Source: Adiantum capillus-veneris (lineage: Eukaryota > Streptophyta > Polypodiopsida > Polypodiales > Pteridaceae). Taken from it: a stretch of DNA of 64,000 nt. Under the pieces are notes generated by a model. That model worked only from the letters and a program-made list of their open reading frames with translations. It made no database searches and was not told where the DNA came from. Position 1 is the first letter of the stretch; every line of letters begins with the position of its first letter. Of the stretch, positions 33,630 to 48,167 are shown piece by piece. The position numbers and the translations under genes are program-made. The DNA lies in contig CM043955.1 in assembly GCA_014529385.2 (NCBI GenBank), positions 146,604,640 through 146,668,639 of the forward strand, read 5' to 3'.

Positions 33630-33725
33630 ATCAGTGAGAGAGAGTAGCTATAGCATCAAGAAGAGGTAGCTTGGACTGGGTCTATGTGATGCATACAAAT
33701 ATACACATACTTTGGCAATAGTAGC

Positions 33726-33729
<4 letters not shown>

Positions 33730-33793
<64 letters not shown>

Positions 33794-33813
33794 AGAAGAA
33801 GAAGAAGAAGAAG
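33730..33813. repeat. (GA)n followed by (GAA)n microsatellite
   Basis: About 60 bp of GA dinucleotide then eight GAA/AGA triplets. Confidence 0.95.
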
Positions 33814-34368
33814 CAAGAAAGCGGGTGTGCACACACATACATACATACGCTCCCATAGCCTGTGTGTGAGCATCGATGAGTAAGCGCATGCATCCGTTAC
33901 CTAGCATCCTCTGACGGCTTTGACATAGAGGGAGGGATAGAGAGTGCATTGGCTCTTCTTCAGCGTGCATACGACATCGATGAGTCCTTCTACTTTTTGA
34001 TTTCTCCTTGTAGTGGCCTTGTGACCTCGACATGTAGAGAGAGCAACATCGGCTCTCGTCGTGAATTCGGCATCGGTGAGCACACTCTTTATGATATCGA
34101 CTACCGAATTTTTAACTTTTGGCATTGTTTTTGGCTTCGACATTGACTGTGTGATTTGGCTAGCCACTTTTGTGGGGTGGTGAAAGACAACATCAACATG
34201 CATCTCTTTGCTATGACATAGTGATAGCAAGAGAGAGTGATTTGGATCTCCTTTGGTGTAGCCTTAGCATGGGCTACCCTCTCATGCCTATTTTAGAATG
34301 GTTTTGCTATGAGAATTTCCCCTCATCCTGGACTTAACATAGCAAGAGACAGATTGAGAGAGAGCGGC
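33814..34368. other. Non-coding stretch left of the solo LTR
   Basis: Contains TCGA-rich sequence with repeated GACATCGATGAG / GATATCGACTAC-like words and open frames on both strands, none recognised. Together with 35965 onward it formed one continuous locus before the LTR inserted. Confidence 0.4.
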
Positions 34369-35969
34369 TGCCATAATAATCAATATCTAATTCTCCTAAA
34401 TGATTTCCTCATGTTAAACTGTTTATTTAATATGGGGAAGTGCTAGGGGAGAAAAAGCTAGAATATTGGTTAAGCTAGCAGACCGGCCACAGTAGGGATC
34501 CAAAGGAGGGAAAATATGGATCCAAAGGGGGGGCCATCTGCAAAAGAGCCATGTGCAACAATGGGCTAAAAAGACCCTAAGGTTCAGCCCATTAAGACTT
34601 TCAAAATGCTAAGGTTCCAAAATTCAAAGGTTGTGTCGAAAGGTCAACCATGGGGGAATTGGATGCTTTGTGTGTGTCAAAAAAGTCTTTACAAATCCCT
34701 ACTTAGGAGTAGGCGAGCCTTGCTTGTAGGGGATGAGAGAGAAAGTCACACACACACACACACAAGCTCCCTGTACACAAAGGGAATGAGGGACACATGT
34801 CAGCTCCCTAGCCTAGATTCCCACAAGGTGTATCCAATTCCTATTGGATGGCCTTGGAGGTGGAACAATGAGAATTAGGCTAGAGTAAATCTAGTTTAAT
34901 AAATTTAAAAACACTTAATAAAAGAACCAATGAGAATTAAGCCCCCTAGAAGACTATTGGACAGTCTCCCAAGGGGTCCAATGAGCATTCAGCAGCCCAA
35001 TGGGTTGCCTGATTCCTATTGGCCAGGAGGCAAAGGGGTCCAATGAGAGTTTAGTTGAATTATTAAATTACCTAAAGCTCTCACAAAAGGGGAAAGGGGG
35101 ACACATGTCAGAAGGCTATCACTTATGCAGCTTAATTGTCATTGGCTAGCCCTAGGGAGGTCCAATGAGAGGGTAGCATGAGCAAATAGCAAGAGGGGTT
35201 GACCAAGAGAGAGAGAGAGGGGGCTGATTTTTGCAAGGCATTATCACACACACACACTCACACAATCTCATGTGTGAAGTAAAGAAGACGCTCTCTCCTT
35301 CTCAAGCTTTAATGGAAAGCTTACCACCTACTCCAAGCTTGTCAGAAGGGAGGCCTACACCAACAACTCTTGGCTTTGTGATGCAAATCCAACCAAGAGC
35401 CAAGCTTCAATGCATGCTCATCTCCTCTACCATGCTAATTACTAAGATAAGCTATGCTAATATGAGTGATTATGTGAGGAGATGTACATCTTTCTCCTAA
35501 GACTACTCCTTCTTCCTCTCAATCTACTCTCATACCCTGCTAGCTCTCACCATCTTCGAAGGTGTGTGAGGTCTTGGGTCTGAGACCGGGGAGAATTGAT
35601 GCCGTGTTTGATAAGTGTTTTGCTGAGTGCATGAAGCTTTCATCTTCATTGCACTAGCTAGTCTTGAAGGAACACAAAGAATTGTATTGTACAATGTCTC
35701 TCTTGATGGGAGAAACCATAATACAAAGCCTTTTGGAGGGGGGACCGGCTCCATGTAAATCCGGTCCTCAACTGTTGTCAATAGCTTAATTTCTCTCTCT
35801 TTTGAAAGTATTGTTCATGCTATCTAACTAGGTGTTATGCTTTTTGTTGCTCTCTCCACCCAAGCACTCTTGTAATTCTCATTAGGAATCTATTCTAATG
35901 AAATGCCCGCTATGTTCATGCTAATTTCTGCTACACACAAGTTTTTAGGCTATCAAATGTTACAGCGGC
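34364..35969 (+). mobile_element. Solo LTR of gypsy family A with perfect target duplication
   Basis: The LTR spans 34369-35964 (1596 bp), from TGCCATAATAATCAATATC to TCAAATGTTACA, flanked by GCGGC on both sides (34364-34368 and 35965-35969). No primer site or polypurine tract adjoins it. Intact target duplication plus absence of internal sequence means an element inserted here and was removed by LTR-LTR recombination. Confidence 0.95.
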
Positions 35970-37450
35970 ATTGACTCTCCTCTAGCCCGCATCTGTAGCA
36001 GCTCATCTCCAAGGTTGTCTCTTCAACGATTTTGGCTTTGATGATTCTTATCTTCCTCCTTCACCTACACATCTAATCATAGCAGCTCCAACGGACCATT
36101 CGAGAGCGGATTTCCATGAGAGAGCTTAGCCCTTGGATGTCGTTTACGACTACAGGTGGATGGTTGTGCCATGTGTCTGGTTTTGGGTCGACAAGTTTTG
36201 GGATCGACAAGCTAGTGTGTCAAATTCTAAGCTATTTGCTCACATGTTGCAGATTATGTGGCACAAGTATTGTGCTCATGTATGACTATGTGGGTCATTC
36301 TAGAGATTGCTTTATGTGCAATTTTATGCTATTGTGTGTGTGTTCAACACACAGATCCTCCCCTTTGCTGTACCTAAGGTGCTCTATTCACTACCGACAC
36401 TGTCCAACTGCTGCTTGAGGGATTTTCCTGCACTCAAATGCTCCTTTTCGAGCTCTACTGCCAATTTTTTCTCTATGTTAACTGACACTCTAGAGGCCCA
36501 GTTCTTGCAATTTTGACTCTGCTTGCTGCCTTGCCTGGCTACTCTCAATACATGCTGCTCGAGTTTCCCCTTGCTCAATTTATTGCTACTCAATGTTTCA
36601 AGTGCTCATCACTCCAAGCTGCTCCCAATTTGCTTTGATGTCCAGATTCCCCTTTGCTCGATTCTCTATTTCATTCTCTAAAATGCAATCAATTCCCTCT
36701 TTCTGCTCTACAGGTTTTCTTGATGCTCTGGAGTGCTAATTACATCTACTACTTTGGATACAACCAAGGTCTACTGCCTTGCTTGCTCTCTAGCCATGGA
36801 CAAATCCTTGAGCTATATTCTACAAGCTCTTAGATTCCAAGCTTGCCTTCCTTACAGATCTAGATTCCTTGCTAAGATTCCATCAGAATCTCCTAATCTT
36901 CCAATGTGCTTGACTCCTTGCTCGTGAGCTCCACACATTGTTGTCGATCTGTAGCTCAACTTTCCTCAAGATTTCAAAACGTGTATACCTCATGTAGAGA
37001 TTCTAAGCTTCCCCTTAGCTCAAGAGGGGTTGCACACATCTTGGGAGCTTCAAGCTCCAAGATTCACTCGATCGCCTCCGGGTGCAGCCGATCCTTATTG
37101 GATTTGCATTGAACTGCTCCACTCTAGAATCGCCAAGCATCGAGATTCATTTGAGATCCATTGTCGTAGTGTCTTGCCGGGAAGCCGTTGCGATGTGTCG
37201 ATCATCGTCGTGGATTTGATACCAGCTGAAGAGTGTATATGCACATATGTATGCATGCGTGGTGTGGATGTGGTGTTGTGTGTGTGTGCAAGAAGGGGAG
37301 AGGGAGAGAGTAGATTTGTGTGGGTGGAGTAGGGCTTAGAATGAGCTACTCCTTATTTTTGTATACATGGACAGCTAATAAGGTGGTCACTGGGTAGGTG
37401 CCCATAGCCTGGGAGGCCGGGGAAGGCACGGATGCCTTAACCCCAACATT
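35970..37450 (+). other. Unassigned sequence right of the solo LTR
   Basis: CT-rich sequence with repeated words such as GCTCCA, TTGCTCGA and AGATTC, and open frames of 60-100 codons on both strands. No domain recognised. A (TG)n-rich piece lies at 37225-37300. This may be LTR or leader of a decayed element upstream of the gypsy fragment at 37450. Confidence 0.35.
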
Positions 37451-38440
37451 AAAGATTGACCACACAAGCAAATCACATATGGTGGATATTTTGGTCAACA
37501 TGGAAGCAGCTTTTTTGTGTATCCAAGAATGGTGAAGGAAGATATTGTAGAGAATCCAGATCTAAAGGAATATTTTACCATGTGGTTTGATGGACCTTAC
37601 AAGAGAGTTGTACAGAAGGCAAGAGGAGGTGTGATCATCTAGGATACCCAAGGTATGATAATCTTCTCCAAGTCTTATGATTTGGAAGGGGTTCACACAA
37701 ACAATGAAGCTGAGTACTTGACACTCCATTTGGGGCTAAAGAAATGTATCGATTTTGGCATCTCCAAGCTGGTAGTTAAAGGTGATGCTCTCTTAGTCAT
37801 ATAGCAGCTTTTGTGCAAGTGGAAAGTGAAAAGAGATTCTCTCAAAAACTATTTTTTTCCCATAAAAAAAATGTTAAATTTTTTTGAAGCATGCAGTTCA
37901 AAAATGTTAAAGAGAGCACAATTCAAAAGCTAATCAATTGGCCAATAGTCGTGTGCAAACTCAAGTGTCGGGGTTTTATGTGGCACCCGCAATGCATGTA
38001 GGTAGGGAGACTCTAAAGGAGATTGGTGATTCATCATAGATGTGCCATCATAGAAATTTGCCACTCTTTTCTCCCATTGATTCACATTGAAATATGCTAT
38101 TGCCTCTCTATTCATCTTCAAAGATTCTAGAATTGCCAAGTTCCATGATTTTTGAAAAACTCTATGATGGCACACCTATTGGGAGAAGCAAATAGAGAAG
38201 GGAGATTTGATGATGAAGTATGAAATCTATCTTGATGTAACTTTTCAAAAGACGTGGACAGAGCCATACAAGGTCCATTAGGATTTTCCCAATGGTACAT
38301 ATCAGTTGATGCGGATGAATGGTCGGTTTCTCAAGAATAGAGTGAATGGAGTGTGCCTCAAATTATATTTAGAGAGGGAGGTGGTACCAACATAGCATCA
38401 AGTGTTAATGGAGGGAGTTGGGCACCATCCTAGGCAAGCT
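37450..38440 (+). pseudogene. Gypsy fragment: additional RNase H and integrase tail
   Basis: At 37560-37900 the frame reads MWFDGPYK ... GVHTNNEAEYLTLHLGLKKC ... VVKGDALLV, an RNase H of the cellular/archaeal-like kind that the Tat lineage of plant gypsy elements carries as an extra domain. At 38250-38380 DFPNGTYQLMRMNGRFLKNR and VNGVCLKLYLERE resemble the C-terminal part of a gypsy integrase. Stops interrupt both. The catalytic region of integrase between them is missing. It does not match element 1 or 2. Confidence 0.55.
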
Positions 38441-38519
38441 TAGTCTACACTATGAATAATACTTTGTACATATAGTAGTGTTTTTTTTAAAAACTCACAA
38501 TGTTTGGTAGATTTGTAGT

Positions 38520-39660
38520 TTTGAAGATCTAGCAGTCTTTTTTTTGTTCAACAATGAATCCAATGAAAGAGAAAGAAGTGAATCATCGAATTCCTCTGAA
38601 GATGTGGCACCACAAAGGGTGGCAATCTCGACAATCCCCAACTCCTCCAAAAAGGAAAATATCATCCTATAGTCCTTCCCCTCGTCACTCCAAAAAGTAA
38701 GAGAGGAAACAAAGGAAGAAAAAGGCGAGAAAGAGGTCATCCTCTTCTCGTTCTTCATTACCTTCCTCCTCTTTCCACGAAACCAGCAGTTATTCTCCTA
38801 GAGAATACAAGAGGAGAGGACATCGCAAATCCTATCATGCTTCGAAAAGGTCCCACAAGATTAAGAAGTTCAAAGAGGGAGGAAAGCGTATCTCTTTTCT
38901 CACCTATGATGTCACCTTTGGTGCTACTGACAAAGTATTGGCCTTCATCCAACAATTTGATGCCGCCTTTGGAGACGAGGGCTTCACAAAGTTCTACAAG
39001 CTCTGCTATGTAGCTATGAACTTTCAAAAATCTTCTCGTCAATGTTGGGCTAGCCTTCGTGGCAACAGGAAAGCTCCAAAGACAATGGAAAACCCTATGA
39101 CTTTCCATCATGAAGTAATTCCTTGCAAGCGACGCCAAAGATAAAGTGCTCACCAAATGGCGGAGTTTGAAGTTACTTTTCAGCGACTCTATTCACAAAT
39201 ATGTAGACAAGTTTTGGGATTTACATCTCAAAGCTATAGTCTTTTAAAAGATAGACTTTATCGAGAAAAAGCAACAATTTTGTGTGGGATAACCTGAAGA
39301 AATGATCAAGTATGTCAACTCCCAACGGCCTGGTTCTATCACCCAAGTCATCCACCACACTAGGGTTGTATCTCGTATCAATTTCCAACAAGGGGCTAAA
39401 AGGAATGCCAAGCCCATAGAAAACAAAGATCAAAATGATGCAAAGGGTAAGAAGAATGCTCAAATTTCTTCCCAAGGCAATCCCAACAACAACAACAGAA
39501 ACACCAAGACAAAAGGAGTTCAAAAATGTAAAAACAAACTCTCTCCTGAAGAGCTAGAGGCTTTTTGCAAAGATCACAAATGCTTTTAAGTGTGGGGAGC
39601 AAGGACATGGCTATCATTCTTGCCCCAAAAGAAATGCCCGCAATGAGACTCCAAGAGCTT
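38520..39660 (+). pseudogene. Element 2: gag with zinc knuckle
   Basis: Basic Ser/Arg-rich N-terminal block, then ISFLTYDVTFGATDKVLAFI and QQFDAAFGDEGF (capsid-like region, about 38895-38990), then MIKYVNSQRPGSITQVIHH (39302) and a Lys/Asn-rich linker. The knuckle reads KCGEQGHGYHSCPKR after a one-base expansion in a T run at about 39585 shifts the frame. At least two more frame breaks occur near 39140 and 38690. Confidence 0.75.
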
Positions 39661-39739
39661 CCACGGCCGAAGCTCCAAAAGAGGATGCTCATTGCAAAGG
39701 ATCATTCCTTTCATATGCTTGGGGGAAGATGAGGGAGCA

Positions 39740-41780
39740 TGATACCTTCATCCTATTTGATCAGGGCTCTACTCACAACTTCATATCAACGGAGTTGGAC
39801 AGAAAGTTGGGCATATAAGCTTTCAAGATGGGAGACATTGTAAGTGAATGGGGCTTTCAAGCAACAGTAAGCCTTTGTTACTCCCTTGATTGGGAAGTTG
39901 AGGCTTCATGTCCAACGCTACATCAACAAAGAAGACTTTTTCATATCTCCTCTCCAACATGAGGATGTTATCCTAGGGGCACCATGGTTCAACCACACGG
40001 CTACCAACATGAAGTTCTCTGAAAGGAGAATTTATTTCAGCTACAGGGAAAAGAACATATATATAGATGCCAATGAGTCGGGTCGTACTAGCCATCTTAT
40101 AAATTCACCTTCTTTTGATAACTCAATGAAAATCTCGATTTCCTCGTACATGATTTTTGTCAAAGAGTCTCTAAATGATGCTAATGTGTTAACAAAACAA
40201 AGTAGTAGAAATCAAGAAGAATTAGAATTGTCTAATTTTCTAAATAGATTCCAAGATGTATTTATTGATGACATCTCTATGGAGTTACCTCCAAAACGAG
40301 GGGATGATGACCATAAGATAGAGCTTCTACTTGGGAGCCCACCGCCTAATGAACCTCCTTATAGAGTTTCTCAACTCAACAAGAGGATATTATGAGGCAA
40401 GTTCTTGAGCTGGTAGACAAGGGGATGGTGAGGCCTAGCTCCTCTCCCTTTTGTTCACCGGTCCTTTTAGTGCAAAAGAAAGATGGTACATGCCGCATGT
40501 GTGTGAAATATCAAGTACTAAATTGTATCACTATCAAAAACAAATTTCTTGTACCATGGATAGAAGATCTATTTGCTAAGCTACAAGGATTGACCTACTT
40601 CAATAGGATTGACCTTAAAAGTGGATATCAATTATCATCAAATAAGGATAGTGAATGAATATATCATAAAGGCCGCATTTCGCACAACATTGGTCTTTAT
40701 GAATATCTTGTCATCCCCTTTGGTTTAACAAATGCTCCAACCACGTTCAACCACCTAGTGGAGAAAATATTTAAACCCTATCGCAAGTTTACTTGATTGT
40801 TCTTTGATGACATTATCATCTACTCCAAATATTTGGAGGAGCATAAGAAACATCTCCAGGTAGTTTTTCAATCTATGAGGGAGAATAAACTTTTCATTAA
40901 CCAAAAGAAGAGTGACATTTTCATCCAAGAGATTCAATATTAACGTCATATTATCTCTCAAGATGATATCCATATGGATCCAACCAAGCTTGAGGTAATA
41001 AAAGAATGGCCTAACCCAAGGAATCTACATGAGCTACAAAGATTTATTGGTATGTGTGTATACTATTGATGCTTCATAGCTAAATTCTCTCAAATAGTAG
41101 GACCACTACATGATAACCAATAAAAATATTAAGTGCATATGGACTGCTAAAGAGAAAAGTGCTTTTGAAAAGCTTACCTCTCAATCCGTGCTTACACTAC
41201 CAGATCTCTCAAAACAATTTGAGGTCCAATGTGATGCTTGTGGAGATTGCCTTGGAACAGTTTTGCTTCAAGAACGTCATGCCATAGCATATGAGAGTCA
41301 AAGACTCAATTCCAATGAGGGGGTATTGGGAATCTATGAGAAGGAGATACTAGCTCTCCTACAAGCCTCAACACATGGAAGCACTATCTATTGGGGGCTC
41401 CATACATCCTACAAATGGATCACCAAAGTCTAAAGTACTTCATGACACAAACCAAGATCTCTAGCAAACAAATGAGGTGGACAAATTTTCTTTCGCAATT
41501 TAATTTTCATATTGCTCACATTGCTGGCAAGCACAATCAAGTATTTGATACACTATCATGACAACCAAGGGAAAATGCAGTGTTTATAGCAACTTACAAT
41601 GATCTATCTTCCATGACAGATGAGTATGCTATAGACCCTTATTTTAAGGATGTAATTTCATCCCTTGCCTTAGAAAAGAAATAAGAACCAGTCACCTTAC
41701 AAGATGGTTATCTTCTCCATGGAAATTGGCTATGTGTTACTAACTCCCTTCGTGAGAAAGTGATGTATGAATCCCATGCT
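39740..41780 (+). pseudogene. Element 2: protease, reverse transcriptase, RNase H
   Basis: Protease LFDQGSTHNFIS (about 39750) keeps the Asp lost in element 1, and DVILGAPWFNHT follows (39962). Reverse transcriptase has VRPSSSPFCSPVLLVQKKDG (40429), IDLKSGYQ, and FFDDIIIYSK (40800). RNase H shows FEVQCDACGDCLGTVLLQE and FHIAHIAGKHNQ (41505). Stops and shifts occur at roughly 100-300 bp intervals. Confidence 0.85.
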
Positions 41781-43013
41781 CCTCTATTGGCCTACCATCA
41801 AAATGGACATACAAGACTATGTGTCAAAATGTGTGGTATGCCAAAAGATAAAGTATGATAGGGGGAAGCAACCCAGATTGCTTCAGCCTTTCTAATTCCT
41901 AATTCACCATGGGAGAGCATATCCATGGACTTTATCTTTGGATTGCCCAAGTCCATCCATGGAAATACGGGAATATGGACAATAATAGACAGGTTTAGAA
42001 AACAAGCACATTTTATACCTATCAAAAAGATTATCAAGGCATAGCAGATGGAAACCCTCTTCATATCCCAAATTTTTAAACACCGTGTCTTTCCAAAATC
42101 AATAGTGTCGGATAAAGATCCTTGAATGACCATTAATTTTTGGAAGGGTCTCTTTGAGAATCTAGGTACTAGGCTCAATTTCTCTTTGGCCTATCACCCA
42201 CAAACGGATGGCCAAACTGAAATAACCAACCTTAAAATTCTAGATCTACTGAAGACATATGTCACTGAAGTAGATCAACGTTCACAATGGGAAAAGTACC
42301 TACCTCTTCTAGAGTATGCATATATTAAGAATATCCATACTACTATGGGGAAGGCACCTTTCTTTTTCATTGAAGGAAGACCTCAAAGTCCCTTGCTACT
42401 TAAGGTACATGGGAAGATCTTGCTATAAACTACCAATGAGTATAGCTGAGACCAACAAGAATCTTTCCTAAAGATTAAGGAGTCTATATCCATCTTGCCA
42501 CAAAGACAAAAGGCTTCTGCTAACAAGCACAGAAGGGCCTTAGCTTTCAAGAAAAACGATTGGGTCCTACTCAAATTTCCCAAGGCTCAATTGAGGCAAA
42601 CTTCGGGCAAAAATTGTACGGGCCATCAAAAGTATTCTGCTAAACTAGCAAAATAATACTATGGTCCTTTTCAAATCCTGAAACCAATCAATCAGATGGC
42701 CTATCAACTCAAGTTGCCCAACCATTCGCTCATTCACAATGCTTTTCATGTGAGCCTACTTAAGCCTTACAAAGGAGAGCCACTATGAGAACCAATCATT
42801 GTGGACCTGCCCAAGATCGAAGATCAAGAAGAGGTGCTTCAACTAGAGTTGATTCTTTGACATGAAGACAAGGTATTAAGGCATGGTAAGATTATCTGAT
42901 GATATCTTATTAAGTTCAAAAATTATGCTTTTGAAGATGCTAGATGGATGCAAGGAACACATCTCAAGGATAGTATCAACCTTGTCAATGCTTACAATGC
43001 TACATTAGAGTAA
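41780..43013 (+). pseudogene. Element 2: integrase and chromodomain-like tail
   Basis: Shows CVVCQK (41833), [14 protein letters not shown] (41924, first catalytic Asp intact, unlike element 1), WTIIDRF, SIVSDKDP (42103), FWKGLFENLGTRLNFS and AYHPQTDGQTEI. The tail has IHNAFHVSLLKPYKGEP and YLIKFKNYAFEDARWMQG. Stops include TAG near 42042, TGA near 42122 and two adjacent TGA codons near 42896. Confidence 0.8.
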
Positions 43014-43371
43014 ACAAATGTAAATAATTTTTATATGAATTTTTTTTTGTCTTATAAGACTAATTAATTCTCTTTTTATTGTGCACAAATTTAAGTAGTA
43101 TGCATGCTTAGAATCATATTGTGATGACTAAGTCTCTCAAATACCAAGTAGAATTTGTCACTCTACTTTGGAAATATGATATGGACTCAAGAGAAAACAT
43201 TGTTGCGGCAGCTAAGTCTTCCAAGCACCAAATGGATTGGTCATCCACTTTGGAATGATTTCGTAGGGTAAAAAAGGATCCTCTACCCACTAAGAAACTC
43301 CGACTAATGACTAAGACGTTATCTTCTCTACCTCATAGTCGAGGACGACTATCATTTCAAGAGAGAGGTAA

Positions 43372-44780
<1,409 letters not shown>

Positions 44781-44789
44781 GGAGCTCCT

Positions 44790-45895
<1,106 letters not shown>

Positions 45896-45947
45896 ATGGT
45901 GTTCTGCGGGGAAAACTAGCTTGCTAGTGTGAACCCAGAATTTTCGA

Positions 45948-47200
45948 TTAGACGGGTGCCTTATCCATTGGGCTTTTCAATTTCCATTTAAAATTTACCC
46001 TTTTTCTATTACTTTCCCTCTTTTCTTTATCTTGCCAAAACCCCCTTGGATGGGAAGCAAACTCACGTTGTGGCACATGTGGTAACCAATGTGGTATAGG
46101 TGAAGTGTCATCACTAAAAACAGGTGCTTCATTAGCTTGCAAAGGTGTGGGAGTGAGAGATGGTGGAATAGGAACATTAAAAGCACCTGTCATAGCCGTC
46201 GAACAAGTCTCTCTTTTGGATCTCTCAGCCTCTAAGGTTACCTTGCATTGGACGGCTAGGGCCGTAGCTTCAAAGGCCTCTCCCACAACCCTAGCTTGTG
46301 CATATGCATCCTCAAGTGTCTCTGGAGCTGACAGCCTCACATGAAATTGAATATCCCTCAACATACCCATGAGAAGACATTCCAACAAAAATCTCTCATC
46401 AAAACCATAGGGATCACAATGCTTCAACTTGAAAGTTTGAAAACTCTTCACATGCATACTCATCAATTGGTTCACCCTCCCCTTGGAAGAATTCTAACAG
46501 GGTCCCAAAGACTAAACAAGAAGGCAAAATAGGAGAGAATCTGGCAACAAAAGCGCTACCCAATCCATCCCAAGTCTGCATCAAATGTGGAGAATGACGC
46601 ATCATACTAAGGTACCATTGCATAGCTACCCCAGTGAGAAAAGCATGAAATAACCTCATGAGATCTTCAGGCGTGTCATAACCCTCAAACCAACAAGCTT
46701 GCACAAATTGCAGTAAATGGGAGTCGGTTGTCACAACCCCAACGCCATCAAAGGGTGTCAACTTCACAATCCACTAGTCAACAGGTCGCTCCCTAGCTTG
46801 GGGAATAGGTGGTGGGCTAAAAGCATCATAAGCATTAGTAACCACGGGATCTGCAACTAGAGGACATGCTGCTCTTTCAAAAAAACATTTTCAGTATGAA
46901 CCACATCGTCATCAAAAACATCAAGAGATCTAACACTAGAACCATCACAAACATCGTCAATAAGGACAACATCATCAAAATGTGTGGTTGCAATCACAGG
47001 CTTATCCCCTGCGACAAACCCGACCCCTTCTAAAGCCTGCATCTCATCATCGATATGATTAGAAGAATGTGTAAACCCCACTCCATACAACACCTCCTCA
47101 ACAAGGGTGCGAGGGTGGGAAAGAACAAGAGGTAGATCAACATTTTCCTCCCGAAGAAGACATTCAATAAAAGTGGAATCATCCACTACATTGGCCAAAA
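45948..47200 (-). pseudogene. Element 3: gag
   Basis: A frame from 47198 is acidic (HVL end at 46857). The next frame, from 46767, reads MKLTPFDGVGVVTTDSHLLQ ... FHAFLTGVAMQWYLSM ... FVARFSPILPS, matching the retrotransposon gag domain (hydrophobic helices, 'A..WY..L', 'F...F'). A third frame from 46475 (MNQLMSMHVKSFQTFKLKH ... RFLLECLLMGM) continues the gag pattern before a basic C-terminus. At least two frame changes separate them. No zinc knuckle is present. Confidence 0.7.
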
Positions 47201-47209
47201 AGCCATCCC

Positions 47210-47730
47210 ATATGCACTCGTCAAGAGTCGCACTCTCTCTCTATGCTTCGCTCCAAGCAATATCCTTAAGGGAAATGCCCTCGTCTTCATCCACTTCATC
47301 GCTCAAATGGGCTAAAAACTCATCCCAAATTTTATAAAAACCTAAAGGCTCACCAACATGATCATCAATATTCAAGGCCTGGGTAGCAACAGCGTCAAAG
47401 TAACCCTTTTTTTGGAATCCCCCCGCCTAGATATGAATGCATCCCAGATGGCCGTGAGGAAAGAAACCAGCCTAAAAATCAAATACAAGCAAAAAGGAAA
47501 AACTAGCTCCATCTCTGAGAATTGTAGGTGCTTCGCTCAAGCGAGAACGCTAGAAGTTGGGTCCCACAGGGCGTGCCACTGATGGATATTTTTCTATGTC
47601 TGTGCCATGGAGCAGGACCAGACAAGAAAAACCAAGCAAAGATAAAATGTCAAACTCCCAACCCAAGCCCACCAACAAGGAACTATGGTTGTAGATGTGC
47701 TACTAAAATCTGATGCCAAGGAATGGGCAA
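47210..47730 (-). other. Element 3: leader region
   Basis: Lies between primer site and gag. 47560-47730 is the inverted counterpart of element 4's leader at 52850-53000 (shared CCATGGAGCAGGACCAGACA / AGTTCCTTGTTGGTGGGC). No protein family recognised. Confidence 0.5.
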
Positions 47731-47746
47731 TGCAGTCTCGGTGCCA
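47731..47746 (-). promoter_or_regulatory. Element 3: putative primer-binding site
   Basis: Minus strand TGGCACCGAGACTGCA follows the LTR end TTGATACAAT by a few bases. The same motif sits at 52836 in element 4. It begins TGG as a tRNA 3' CCA partner should, but is not the initiator-Met site. The priming tRNA was not identified. Confidence 0.55.
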
Positions 47747-47749
47747 CAT

Positions 47750-48068
47750 TGTATCAATGATTATCCACGGACATGATCACTTGATAGTTCAACAAAAAGG
47801 AAGAGAGAGAATGTTGTCTTTAGTTTGAAAGAGAGAGACGAAAATCAAGACGAGAACGAGATATTGTGAAATTATTGAGCAATTTAAATAGTGAAAATAT
47901 TGGTTTTACAGGAAGCTTTACAAAACTTATCTTTGGCTTCAAAACCTTTCATCGATGTAGCTTCATAGGCTTCCACTTTGCTTGAAGGTATCAAGGCTTA
48001 CACCCTATAGGGCAGTGCAGGTATTTGGCTTACACCCTATAGGGCACCGCGATGACTTGTTTCTTTCT

Positions 48069-48167
<99 letters not shown>

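Noticed and set aside
34369-43371. Treating the 34369-35964 LTR as the 5' LTR of element 2
   Set aside because: It has its own 5-bp target duplication on both sides and no primer site, and 2.5 kb of unrelated sequence lies between it and element 2's gag.
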